This document shows, one piece after another, positions 50,311 through 58,758 of a stretch of 64,000 nt of DNA. Within the stretch, counting starts at the first letter, position 1. Every line of letters starts with the position of its first letter. Made by a program: the position numbers and the translations under genes. Origin of the DNA: Gudongella sp964575895 (GTDB taxonomy: Bacteria; Bacillota; Clostridia; Tissierellales; Tissierellaceae); NCBI GenBank assembly GCA_964575895.1, contig CAZNTE010000009.1:29775-93774 (forward strand). Direction: 5' to 3'. The notes under the pieces were generated by a model. It was not told the DNA's origin and ran no database searches. It was given only the letters and a program-made list of their open reading frames with translations.

Positions 50311-51157
50311 AGTTGAAAACTTGTTTTATTCCTATACCAAGGATGAGAATTATGCAGTAAAAGATGTAAACTTTCAAGTTGAAAAGGGGGAAGTGTTTGG
50401 GTTTTTAGGACCATCAGGAGCAGGTAAATCTACCACTCAGGGAATATTAACGGGGCTACTTCCCTTACAAATGGGAAGAGCCAGCGTGGCGGGCTATGAT
50501 ATGAAAAAGCCCCCAAGAGAAATGTTTAATAAGATTGGTGTAAGCTTTGAACAATCAAATGTTTACAATAAGTTAACAGCACTGGGAAACCTGGAGTTCT
50601 ATAAAAAATTATTTGATGTTCCAACCCTTGATTCCATGGAACTTCTAAAACTTGCAGGCATTGATCATGTTGCGAATAAGAGGGCTTCTACTTTTTCAAA
50701 AGGAATGAAACACAGACTTACTTTTGTAAGAAGCATGATAAATAATCCTGAAGTATGGTTTTTAGATGAACCAACAACAGGGCTTGACCCTTCAATAGCT
50801 AGTCAGATAAAAGATGTTATCAAGGATAAACATAAGGAAGGGAAAACAATTTTTTTGACAACCCATAATATGTTTATAGCTGATGAATTGTGTGATAGGG
50901 TTGGCTTCATAATAGATGGAGTCTTAAAACTAGTCGATTCTCCAAGAAATTTAAAATTACAGTATGGGGAAAAATTCGTTGATATAGAGTATAAGGAAGA
51001 TGGTAAAAGCAAGAAGGAAACCCTATCTATAATTAAGGAAGAGGACAAGCATAAATTAAATCACATAATCAACAATTATGAGATTGAACTTATGCACACA
51101 AAGGAGGCTACTTTAGAGGAAATCTTTATAAAGGTTACAGGTAGGGGGTTGGTATAA
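50303..51157 (+). CDS. ABC-2 type transporter ATPase
   Basis: 284 aa. Walker A GPSGAGKST, divergent signature TFSKGMKHRLTFVRSM, Walker B WFLDEPTTGLDPS, and TTHNMFIADELCDRVG as H-loop. The C-terminal part resembles the regulatory domain of DrrA/CcmA-type drug or polysaccharide exporters. GTG start, with GAGGGG, within the end of the TetR gene. It is immediately followed (one-base overlap) by the first of two permease genes, giving a complete heterodimeric exporter. Confidence 0.95.
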   Translation: MIKVENLFYSYTKDENYAVKDVNFQVEKGEVFGFLGPSGAGKSTTQGILTGLLPLQMGRASVAGYDMKKPPREMFNKIGVSFEQSNVYNKLTALGNLEFYKKLFDVPTLDSMELLKLAGIDHVANKRASTFSKGMKHRLTFVRSMINNPEVWFLDEPTTGLDPSIASQIKDVIKDKHKEGKTIFLTTHNMFIADELCDRVGFIIDGVLKLVDSPRNLKLQYGEKFVDIEYKEDGKSKKETLSIIKEEDKHKLNHIINNYEIELMHTKEATLEEIFIKVTGRGLV

Positions 51158-52191
51158 TGCATCTTCTTACCAGTTTTTTAAAAGATTTAAAAGTTTCTTT
51201 TAAGACATTTTATATTTACATTGAAATTATTATGGCTTTGATAATAGTATTAGTCTTATTATTTGTTATCCCTGAGAATTTTACATCCAGTGCTAAAGCA
51301 TTCATATATTTAGACCCTGCTTTACTAGAGACGGAATTAGGGGAAGAATTAACAAGTAACACCTTGGATGAAATTGTTCTAGTTGATAATAAAGAAGATA
51401 TCCCAAGATTGATGGAAGAGGATAGAAACTCTGTTGGAGGAGCCATATTACTTGAAAATGGTAAAATGGTATACGATTTAACCCTACAAGGCTATGAAAG
51501 TGAAAGATTTAGAAATGTTATTGAAAAGGCTTTAACTGTTGATATGGTAAGGCAATTACCTGATTATGAGTCCAAAGTATCCATAGAGACATTGGGAGAA
51601 AGTAGTGAGAGATTGTCAGATAGGATAAATATGCTTCCAGTATTTCTAGTTATAAATTCAGCTTTTATGGGACTGTTTATAATTGCCGCTTATATATTTA
51701 TGGATAAGGATGAGGGGACTATAAAAGCCTTTGCAGTTACTCCTTCAAGGGTATGGGAATATCTCTTGAGTAAATTAGGGATAATTCTTGTTACTGGTTT
51801 AATGACAGGACTCTTAACAGCTGTATTAGTGGCAGGATTTAATGTTCATTATGTGCATTTAATAATTCTACTAATTGCATCAAATGTATTTGGTTCAGCA
51901 GTTGGACTTTTTATAGCCAGTTTTTATGATAATATAATCAAAGCAATGGGAGCCTTATATATAACCATAATTACATTTGCATTTGCAACCATTTCTTATT
52001 ATATGCCAAGTTTCACACCATTAGTAATTAGAATACTTCCTTCTTATCCAATGTTATTCGCCTTCAGGGAAGTATTTCTAGAAAAACCAGATCTGGGATA
52101 TGTATACACATATACAGCTTTATTCTTTATACTAGCGGTAGTATTTTTCATATTAGCCAATGAGAGATTTAAGAAAACATTAACAGCCTAA
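51157..52191 (+). CDS. ABC-2 type permease subunit 1
   Basis: 344 aa. TM1 (about 21-40), an external domain (about 45-165), then five TM helices (about 166-340), the ABC2_membrane_3 layout. It begins with MHLLTSFLKDLKVSFKTFYIY and its last external loop contains PSFTPLVIRILPSYPMLFAF. The start overlaps the ATPase stop. It probably pairs with the next gene as a heterodimer. The cargo is unknown. Confidence 0.88.
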   Translation: MHLLTSFLKDLKVSFKTFYIYIEIIMALIIVLVLLFVIPENFTSSAKAFIYLDPALLETELGEELTSNTLDEIVLVDNKEDIPRLMEEDRNSVGGAILLENGKMVYDLTLQGYESERFRNVIEKALTVDMVRQLPDYESKVSIETLGESSERLSDRINMLPVFLVINSAFMGLFIIAAYIFMDKDEGTIKAFAVTPSRVWEYLLSKLGIILVTGLMTGLLTAVLVAGFNVHYVHLIILLIASNVFGSAVGLFIASFYDNIIKAMGALYITIITFAFATISYYMPSFTPLVIRILPSYPMLFAFREVFLEKPDLGYVYTYTALFFILAVVFFILANERFKKTLTA

Positions 52192-52203
52192 GGAGGGGTG
52201 AAG

Positions 52204-53205
52204 ATGCTAAGTAAAATATTTAGAATTTTACAAAGGGACATAAAGTCTGGTATGAGAGATTATATGGTTCTGTATATAATTATCTTCCCCTTTATACTAG
52301 CCTTCATATTGAAGATGATGACAACTTCAGTGGGGAGTATAACAGTGAATGTTGCTGTGGATGATTCTATTGGTGAAGATATGATTCTCTACCTAGAGGA
52401 TTATGCTAAGGTTGAGACCTTTGATTCCTTAGATAAGATGAGAGAAAGAGTTAATCGAACTGACGACATCTTTGGATTGACCATGAAGGATGGAGGTTAT
52501 CTGGTGTATCAACAGGGAAATGAAACTCAAGGTACTGTAGATATTCTAGACTTAATAGTAACATCTTATGATAATCAGGACTTGGAGGTGCCAATTGATG
52601 TTAGAATCTCTGATATTGATTGGAAATTATCTCCTCTTAAGCAATATGGGGGTAGTCTTCTTGCTATATTCATGAGTGTTTTAGGGGGTATGGTAATTCT
52701 CATTAATCTGATTGAGGAGAAAACTGAAAAAACATTAACAGCTATAAACGTATCACCAACAAAGAGAAGTGAGTTTGTTCTTGGAAAGGGCCTTATGGGA
52801 TTTATCCTGCCAATATTTCATTCCATAGGAATGCTACTACTCTTAAACTTTGGTAATATTGACTACCTAATGGTTTTTGTAACTACAATATCCATTGCAC
52901 TTATAAGTGTAATTATTGGATTCTCAATAGGTGTTACAAATGACAACATCTTAGCTGGAATATCATCTTTAAAGATGATATTTATACCAGTGCTAGGATC
53001 GATATTTGGTGCTATATTCCTAAGTGCAAAATGGCATCCCTTCCTCTATTGGTCACCTTTTTACTGGGCATTTAAATCAATGGATGCAATAATCCTAAAG
53101 GAAGCCACTTGGGGAATGATTATCATGAATTCAGGTATAATAATTGGAATTACATTTATAGTTTTCATGGGTTTAAGTAAGAGAATAAATAGGGGATTAA
53201 ATTAA
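52204..53205 (+). CDS. ABC-2 type permease subunit 2
   Basis: 333 aa with the same topology as its upstream neighbour: N-terminal helix (about 22-42), external domain (about 45-150) and five to six helices (about 155-330). RSEFVLGKGLMGFI marks the cytoplasmic coupling region after TM2. ATG at 52204 is preferred because GGAGGGG lies about six bases upstream; the GTG at 52198 overlaps it. It starts 12 bp after subunit 1. Confidence 0.9.
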   Translation: MLSKIFRILQRDIKSGMRDYMVLYIIIFPFILAFILKMMTTSVGSITVNVAVDDSIGEDMILYLEDYAKVETFDSLDKMRERVNRTDDIFGLTMKDGGYLVYQQGNETQGTVDILDLIVTSYDNQDLEVPIDVRISDIDWKLSPLKQYGGSLLAIFMSVLGGMVILINLIEEKTEKTLTAINVSPTKRSEFVLGKGLMGFILPIFHSIGMLLLLNFGNIDYLMVFVTTISIALISVIIGFSIGVTNDNILAGISSLKMIFIPVLGSIFGAIFLSAKWHPFLYWSPFYWAFKSMDAIILKEATWGMIIMNSGIIIGITFIVFMGLSKRINRGLN

Positions 53206-53218
53206 GGAGGTATTTTAA

Positions 53219-53425
53219 ATGAATGGACTAGGATTATTGGGTATTTTACTAATTATTTATGCAGCAGCAGTGGTATTTATAACAGTAAAGAAACCAGAGG
53301 GAATCTGGAATATGGCAAAAATAAAGATGTTTAGAAAAGTATTAGGTGAAGGTGGAACAGTTATATTTTTCTATCTATTCTCCGCCTTGTCAGCGGCTGT
53401 GGGTATCTGGCTATTAGTTAAGTAG
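53219..53425 (+). CDS. small two-helix membrane protein
   Basis: 68 aa with hydrophobic segments at about 4-24 and 46-66, separated by a basic loop (KIKMFRKVLGEGG). AAGGAGG precedes the ATG, and it follows permease 2 by 13 bp, so it is probably the last gene in the exporter operon. No family recognised. It may be a small accessory subunit of the exporter. The real ribosome site and conserved spacing make it a likely genuine gene. Confidence 0.72.
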   Translation: MNGLGLLGILLIIYAAAVVFITVKKPEGIWNMAKIKMFRKVLGEGGTVIFFYLFSALSAAVGIWLLVK

Positions 53426-53447
53426 GATAGAAAACATTTATATTAGA

Positions 53448-53486
53448 AATTATTGGGTATACTTTTAACTAGTATACCCAATAATT
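53448..53486. repeat. 16-bp perfect hairpin between exporter operon and iadA
   Basis: AATTATTGGGTATACT (53448-53463), loop TTTAACT, exact complement (53471-53486). No T-run follows, so it is either a weak terminator or a regulatory hairpin for iadA. Confidence 0.7.
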
Positions 53487-53517
53487 ATATAATAATTAGA
53501 ATAGGAGAGAGTGTAAA

Positions 53518-54660
53518 ATGATACTTATTAAAGGAGTAGAAGTATTTGCACCACAAAGTTTAGGGAAGAAAGATGTTATGATTACCCATGACAAGATTAC
53601 CGTAATCGGCGAAGACTTACTTCCTATTAATGATGACATGAAAGTAATAGATGGAAAGGATAAAATACTGATTCCAGGATTTATTGATGGACATGTTCAT
53701 ATAACAGGTGGGGGTGGTGAAGGCAGTTTCAAAACAAGAGTACCAGAGATAATGCTTTCAAAACTCATTCAAGGTGGAGTAACAACAGTGTTAGGATTAC
53801 TGGGAACAGATGGAACTACTAGAAGTATTGAAAATTTAGTAGCAAAGGCAAAAGCCTTAAATGAAGAGGGAATTACTTCTCTTGTAGTAACAGGGTCCTA
53901 TGGATATCCATCAGTTACTGTAACTGGATCTGTTAAAAAAGACATCACTTTTATAGATGAAGTGGTGGGTGTTAAGGTTGCCATATCTGATCACAGGTCT
54001 TCCAGTTTATCTTTGGAGGAGTTGGCCAGATTGGCATCAGAGGCAAGAGTAGCTGGTATGATATCTGGGAAAGCAGGTATAGTTATAACCCACATGGGGG
54101 ATGGAGATGGAGGATTAAAACCCGTATTTGATATTATTAAGAAGTGGGATATTCCACTTAAAACCATAAGACCGACCCATGTTAACAGAAAGAAAGAACT
54201 CCTTGAAGAATCACTAGAATATGCAAAAATGGGAGGAATAATTGACCTGACATGTGGATATGCTGAAGACGAGAAATCATATGATACCATAGTTAAAGCT
54301 AAAAAGATGGGGATTGACCTAAACAACATAACAATTAGTTCTGATGGCTATGGAAGTTGGTCAGACTATGATGAACAGGGAAACTTGGTAAGAATAGGTG
54401 TATCTCCAGTTGATAGTATGCATAAGGAGCTGGTCATGCTAGTCAAGGAGTACGGTATGGATATAGAAGAAGCCCTTAGGTTTTTCACATCTAACGTAGC
54501 TAAAGCTCTTGGAATATATCCTAGGAAGGGAAATATTTCTCAAGGTAGTGATGGAGATCTTCTCCTACTTAATAAGGATCTAGAATTAGAATATGTTATT
54601 GCCAAAGGAAAGGTTCTTATGGAAAAAGGAAAAGTAGTAGTTAAAGGTACCTACGAATAG
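53518..54660 (+). CDS. iadA: isoaspartyl (beta-aspartyl) dipeptidase
   Basis: 380 aa amidohydrolase-superfamily enzyme hydrolysing beta-aspartyl dipeptides released from damaged proteins. PGFIDGHVHITGGGGE carries the first HxH metal pair, VGVKVAISDHRSS includes the bridging Lys and Asp/His region, ITHMGDG and RPTHVNR carry further metal His residues, and SSDGYGSW provides the catalytic Asp. ATG at 53518 follows GGAGAG. It stands alone. The 56-64 kb cluster also holds peptidase-like enzymes but is separated by the IS and a regulator. Confidence 0.94.
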   Translation: MILIKGVEVFAPQSLGKKDVMITHDKITVIGEDLLPINDDMKVIDGKDKILIPGFIDGHVHITGGGGEGSFKTRVPEIMLSKLIQGGVTTVLGLLGTDGTTRSIENLVAKAKALNEEGITSLVVTGSYGYPSVTVTGSVKKDITFIDEVVGVKVAISDHRSSSLSLEELARLASEARVAGMISGKAGIVITHMGDGDGGLKPVFDIIKKWDIPLKTIRPTHVNRKKELLEESLEYAKMGGIIDLTCGYAEDEKSYDTIVKAKKMGIDLNNITISSDGYGSWSDYDEQGNLVRIGVSPVDSMHKELVMLVKEYGMDIEEALRFFTSNVAKALGIYPRKGNISQGSDGDLLLLNKDLELEYVIAKGKVLMEKGKVVVKGTYE

Positions 54661-54685
54661 TAAATATAATTTTGAATTAAAGAGT

Positions 54686-54732
54686 AATGGTAATTGGCAA
54701 TGATTGAATTGTCCATTGCCATTATTTGTTTT
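54686..54732 (+). terminator. terminator after iadA
   Basis: AATGGTAATTGGCAAT (54686-54701) pairs with ATTGTCCATTGCCATT (54708-54723) with wobbles and one mismatch, then ATTTGTTTT. Confidence 0.72.
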
Positions 54733-54739
54733 AGTAAAC

Positions 54740-55063
54740 ATAACCAGATTTATAGTGTAGCTAACAATATAATTAAGGAGGTTTATTTATACTAATTTAG
54801 AACAAATATTTGGAAATAAATGTATAAAAATATTGAAAAAATTATTTTCATTTGTCAAACTATTGACATAGAACAATTTAATACTTTACATCAATAAATG
54901 TAAAATGTTGATTATTCTTCCCAAGACAGCATTTGGATGGCCCAAGTAAGCTATATAAGTTTTGGAGGAGATTACAGTTGTTATAAACCCTGCGCTGGAT
55001 TTCACTCAGCGTGGGGTTTTATTTTTGTAATTAATAATCTAATTTATGAGGGGAAGGTATTTG
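54740..55063 (+). other. non-coding region with operator-like dyads and candidate small RNA
   Basis: A ribosome-site-like AAGGAGG at 54776 has no usable start after it. Dyads TGTCAA-ACTA-TTGACA (54853-54868) and TTTACAT-CAATAA-ATGTAAA (54885-54904) flank a possible promoter whose -35 is TTGACA 54863-54868; its -10 is poor. Downstream are a 14-codon frame from ATG 54905, a GGAGGAG, and a hairpin terminator at about 54986-55027. It may be a small RNA or the leader of a lost gene. Confidence 0.4.
54986..55030 (+). terminator. terminator of the candidate small RNA
   Basis: AAACCCTGCGCTG pairs with CAGCGTGGGGTTT across a 9-nt loop, followed by TATTTTT. Confidence 0.8.
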
Positions 55064-55094
55064 TGATCTGACCCCAAAAAGTTAGACATATTAG

Positions 55095-55948
55095 TTAAGC
55101 TGCTATAGAGGATTGAATCCTGTACTCAACAGGACTCAGTCCTTTTAGTTTGCGCTTAATTCTTTTCGTATTATACCATTCTATATAATCTACTAGCTCT
55201 TGCTTAAAGTGATCCACACTCTGAAAATCTTGTAAATATAGAAGCTCAGATTTCAGAAATCCAAAGAAGTTTTCCATAACTGCGTTGTCCAGGCAATTAC
55301 CCTTTCTAGACATGCTTTGTAGGATGCCTTTTTCTTTCAGTTTAGCCTGATAGTTTTTCATTTGATATTGCCAGCCTTGATCTGAGTGAAATACTAAACC
55401 TTTTAAATCAGGATTCTTGTCAAATGCCTTCTCCAGCATCTCCTGAACCTGCCCATATACTGGTCTTTCCATTAGGGAGTAGCTAATTATTTCCCTATTA
55501 TACAAATCTAGTATAGGTGATAAATATAGTTTTTGACCAAACAGCGAGAACTCTGTTATGTCTGTAACCCATTTCTCATTTGGTTTTTCCGCTTCGAAGT
55601 CTCTATTGAGAAGGTTTGGAGCAACTTTACCAACTTCACCCCTATAGGATTTATATTTCTTCATTCTCACTCGACAAACTAGTCCTAGCTCTTTCATGAG
55701 TCTCTGGATTGTCTTGTGATTGATATTTAGGTTGGATTTTTCAAGCTCATCCTTGATTCTTCTATATCCATATCTACCTTTATTTTCATGAAATATTTGC
55801 TTGATAGATTCTCTTACATCTTTATATTTATCTGGTTTCTCCATGGTTTTTAAATGATAATAGTAGGTGCTTCTTGCAAGCTTTGCAATATCAAGCAACA
55901 AATCAAGATTATATTCTGGCCTTAATTCAGTTACTATTTTTGTTTTTT
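55095..55948 (-). CDS. IS3-family transposase OrfB (DDE integrase domain)
   Basis: About 268 aa from the TTG at 55901, open about 15 codons further upstream in the same frame and made as an OrfAB fusion by -1 frameshifting. HTH_21 domain (GRYGYRRIKDELEKSN) and rve integrase core: VTDITEFSLFG carries the first Asp, VFHSDQGWQY the second, and ENFFGFLKSELL the Glu. The full DDE triad is intact, so the element may be active. Frame offset between the two ORFs is -1, and an A6 stretch followed by C (T6 at 55943-55948 on plus) at the overlap is a candidate slip site. The left limit given includes this slip site. Confidence 0.93.
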
Positions 55949-56455
55949 CTTTGCTAGTAAGTCTTGCTTTTCCTGAACCAAGGCATTGTACTTTTTTAGA
56001 TAGGCGTTCTCCGATCTTAACCTTTGAACTTCTGATATCAAGTCTTCTTCAACTTGTTTCTCTATCTTTTTTGTTGGATTTTTCGGCTTCTTAGTCATAT
56101 TTTTATTTGGGCGCCCCCGACGTTCATAAAGCAGCCCTTCAACTCCTTCCTCATAATATATGCGCTCCCATTTAAGCAAAGTGGAAGTTGATGGAATTCC
56201 AAGCCGTGCTGATGCTTCTTCACCTGAAAGCTTATTGCTATGCATATATTCTACAGCATTAGCTTTAAACTCACCAGAATATGTTCTTAATTTCATAAGA
56301 AGTCCTTCAAACCCATGTATGGAATACAGCTTCCACCATCTTGTACCTATTGATACGCCTATCCCAAGTTCTTTCGATGCGGATGTAATTGAATGTTTAT
56401 TACTTTCAATTAACTCGATAAATTCCTTTTTTGTCTTTTCATCAAATTTCGTCAT
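55934..56455 (-). CDS. IS3-family OrfA (helix-turn-helix)
   Basis: 173 aa. Two helix-turn-helix units (SITSASKELGIGVSIGTRWW and LSGEEASARLGIPSTSTLLK) bind the inverted repeats, followed by a charged C-terminal coiled coil (SEVQRLRSENAYLKKYNALV) for dimerisation. ATG at 56455 has GGAGGTG upstream; longer in-frame starts lie toward the inverted repeat. It is read into orfB by -1 frameshifting at its end. The IS150-like double HTH suggests that subgroup of the IS3 family. Confidence 0.9.
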   Translation of the reverse strand: MTKFDEKTKKEFIELIESNKHSITSASKELGIGVSIGTRWWKLYSIHGFEGLLMKLRTYSGEFKANAVEYMHSNKLSGEEASARLGIPSTSTLLKWERIYYEEGVEGLLYERRGRPNKNMTKKPKNPTKKIEKQVEEDLISEVQRLRSENAYLKKYNALVQEKQDLLAKKKQK

Positions 56456-56581
56456 AAAAAAGCACACCTCCAAATATTAGATTTTTGTCTAACATTTGGG
56501 GTGCACTTTAAAAAATCCGCTCTCTGTATTTATAAGTAGTTATATACTTAGTTGAAAACTATCTTGTTTAATGATAGTTTT

Positions 56582-58564
56582 TTATATTACACTTATACCT
56601 TTTTTACCCTTGTTTATTACTATCATATTATTATCTTTCATTAATTCAAGTATCTTTCTAAGCTTATATTCAGTAATCAAGTATCCATTTTTATTAAGAA
56701 TTGTTAATAGTGTTCTTCTTCCTAGTTTTCTTTGTTTTAAGATGTCCAGAATAAAATTCATTATCTCTTCTTCTTCATCAAACAGGACATTAGGTTTTGA
56801 TAATAGATTAATGTCTTCAAAGGTATCTTGAAGCATATACTGGGGGAGGTCCTTAAGTGAGAGAGTATCAGATTCACACATTAGCATCATATAGTTTATA
56901 CAATTTTTCAACTCTCTTATGTTTCCAGGCCACTCATACTGAGTTAAATAGCTCTTTAATGGTCCGTCAAGTTCTATGATGGAAGCACTTGATCTTAAGA
57001 AGTGGTCTATTAGAGGGAAAATATCCTCAACTCTTTGGTTCAAGGATGGAATATTAATCATAAAACTGTTAAGCCTATAATAAAGATCTTCTCTGAATTT
57101 TCCTTGTTTAATTAAGACTGCCAAGTTTTCATTGGAAGATGCTATGATTCTAACATCTACAGGTATAATATTGGTTCCACCTATTTTCATTATCTCTTTT
57201 TCCTGCAAAACTCTAAGAAGTTTGACTTGCATATGAGGGGAGATGCTACTTAACTCATCTAGAAACAAGGTTCCCTGGTGTGCTAATTCAAACAAGCCCT
57301 TTTTACCACCTTTTTTCGCTCCAGTAAAGGACCCCTCTTCATATCCAAACAATTCACTATCCAATAGTGTCTCAGATAAGGCAGCGCAGTTTATTGCCAA
57401 AAATGGTTCCTTCTTTCTCTTGGAACTATTATGAATAGAATGAGCGAATAGTTCTTTTCCAGTACCAGTCTTTCCGTTTATTAAAACGGATGAATCAAAG
57501 GTTGAGATTTTTTTAGCTCTATGAACAAGATCTTTCATAGTGTTGCTTTGATATATAATGTCTTCAAATTGATATTTTGCTACATGTCCTTTAGAAACCA
57601 GATTCTTTCTTATTCCAACTGAAATATCATTTATTATTCTAAGATCACGAACTAATACTATGTAGCTCTCAGATTCATATTCCAACTTTCTTTTGCTAAT
57701 AGCAACTGAAGTATTTATTTCAGGTAAATCTATTATCTTATTTTCTACTTCACCCAGTTCTATGATTTGATTACAGCATTCATGAAAGATGCCCAGTCCA
57801 TTTAAACAATTGCCACTTTTATCACCTAGTAATTTACATAAATGTTTACTGCAATGTCTAATTCTCTTATGTTCATCTATTACCATTACTCCATCATCTA
57901 TATTATTCATGATAGCTTCAATGTGAACTTTTTCTTTTTCTAAAGTGTGGATTAAATCTTCAACACTTTTATTTTTATGTATTAGCTTTTTTGAATAATC
58001 TAGTATCTTATTATCAAATAGGGTATGAGGTAGTCCAAATCTTGAAATTATTCCTGTAATGCTATTTACATCAATTTGCCTATATCCTATGTCAAAAATT
58101 GTGTCAATAGAATCTGGGATCAACCACTTTAAACCAGGTGTAATAGCATACTGATAGTTAGAGATGTTATTCAAATCAGTATCGGGAGAATAAGGTATGA
58201 GATTTAGATGCTGAATTCCATATTCGTTTAGTTGAGACATTAGTGTAATAGCCATATATTCTGTATAATCAACGATCAATACATCTGATCCTGGTGGTAT
58301 ATCTCTAAGTTTGTTCACTTCATCCTTTTTGAACGAAAACTCCAAGTAAAGAATTTCAGAATTGGGTTCAATTACACTTTTAACATAATTATGTATAATT
58401 TTATTAGATATGACTATTAAATCAGCGCTGATATTATTCTCAAATGATTTTCCTTTGATGCTAATACCTTCAATCTTAAAGTGTTCCTCAAAAAAGACAC
58501 CTAAATTTTTAGAATACATATCAACAGCTAGCTCTTCAAGGGCAATAATCTTTATAGTTTTCAT
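56582..58564 (-). CDS. sigma-54-dependent enhancer-binding activator
   Basis: 660 aa. Residues 1-200 resemble a PrpR_N-like sensory region of unknown ligand, and a PAS domain follows (about 200-310, NIDDGVMVIDEHKRI). The AAA+ core (about 335-575) has NGKTGTGKELFAH Walker A, GSFTGAKKGG (GAFTGA loop for sigma-54 contact, Ala to Ser) and LFLDELSS Walker B. The C-terminal domain (about 595-660) looks like a winged helix, not a Fis HTH. ATG at 58564 follows GGAGG. It faces the operon at 58759, whose promoter is a sigma-54 type, so it is probably its activator. Confidence 0.92.
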   Translation of the reverse strand: MKTIKIIALEELAVDMYSKNLGVFFEEHFKIEGISIKGKSFENNISADLIVISNKIIHNYVKSVIEPNSEILYLEFSFKKDEVNKLRDIPPGSDVLIVDYTEYMAITLMSQLNEYGIQHLNLIPYSPDTDLNNISNYQYAITPGLKWLIPDSIDTIFDIGYRQIDVNSITGIISRFGLPHTLFDNKILDYSKKLIHKNKSVEDLIHTLEKEKVHIEAIMNNIDDGVMVIDEHKRIRHCSKHLCKLLGDKSGNCLNGLGIFHECCNQIIELGEVENKIIDLPEINTSVAISKRKLEYESESYIVLVRDLRIINDISVGIRKNLVSKGHVAKYQFEDIIYQSNTMKDLVHRAKKISTFDSSVLINGKTGTGKELFAHSIHNSSKRKKEPFLAINCAALSETLLDSELFGYEEGSFTGAKKGGKKGLFELAHQGTLFLDELSSISPHMQVKLLRVLQEKEIMKIGGTNIIPVDVRIIASSNENLAVLIKQGKFREDLYYRLNSFMINIPSLNQRVEDIFPLIDHFLRSSASIIELDGPLKSYLTQYEWPGNIRELKNCINYMMLMCESDTLSLKDLPQYMLQDTFEDINLLSKPNVLFDEEEEIMNFILDILKQRKLGRRTLLTILNKNGYLITEYKLRKILELMKDNNMIVINKGKKGISVI

Positions 58565-58582
58565 GATAAACCTCCATTAATG

Positions 58583-58598
58583 GGTTTGTTATTAAACC
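58583..58598. promoter_or_regulatory. possible upstream activator dyad
   Basis: GGTTT (58583-58587), 6 nt, AAACC (58594-58598), about 105 bp before the -24 element; a distance usual for enhancer sites. It overlaps the activator gene's leader. Weak evidence. Confidence 0.3.
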
Positions 58599-58698
58599 TA
58601 AAAACCCAAATATCATCCCATAAAACGACTAAATAGGACTACAATTAAATTATAGCAAATTAAAGGGCTAATTAACAGAAGAATCTGAACTTAAAATG

Positions 58699-58715
58699 TT
58701 GGCACAAAAAATGCA
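58699..58715 (+). promoter_or_regulatory. sigma-54 (-24/-12) promoter
   Basis: TTGGCAC-AAAAA-ATGCA: GG at 58701-58702 and GC at 58713-58714, 12 bp apart, as in the TGGCAC-N5-TTGCA consensus. Lies 44 bp before the deacylase ATG, facing the activator gene. Confidence 0.88.
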
Positions 58716-58758
58716 TTATATAGTTATAACTGTACAGTGAGAAAAGGAGGAAGTTAAA

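Larger units (their letters stand above)
55064..56510 (-). mobile_element. complete IS3-family insertion sequence (about 1.44 kb)
   Basis: Ends carry related inverted repeats: TGACCCCAAAAAGTTAGACA starting at 55069 and, on the minus strand, TGCACCCCAAATGTTAGACA starting at 56505. Outer limits are uncertain by about five bases, and I see no convincing target duplication. orfA and orfB are intact and in the -1 relation typical of the family. A 55-base relic of a related end is at 25214. Confidence 0.93.

Noticed and set aside
54905..54949. 14-codon leader peptide frame
   Set aside because: Too short and with no clear ribosome site; mentioned only as part of the candidate small RNA region.
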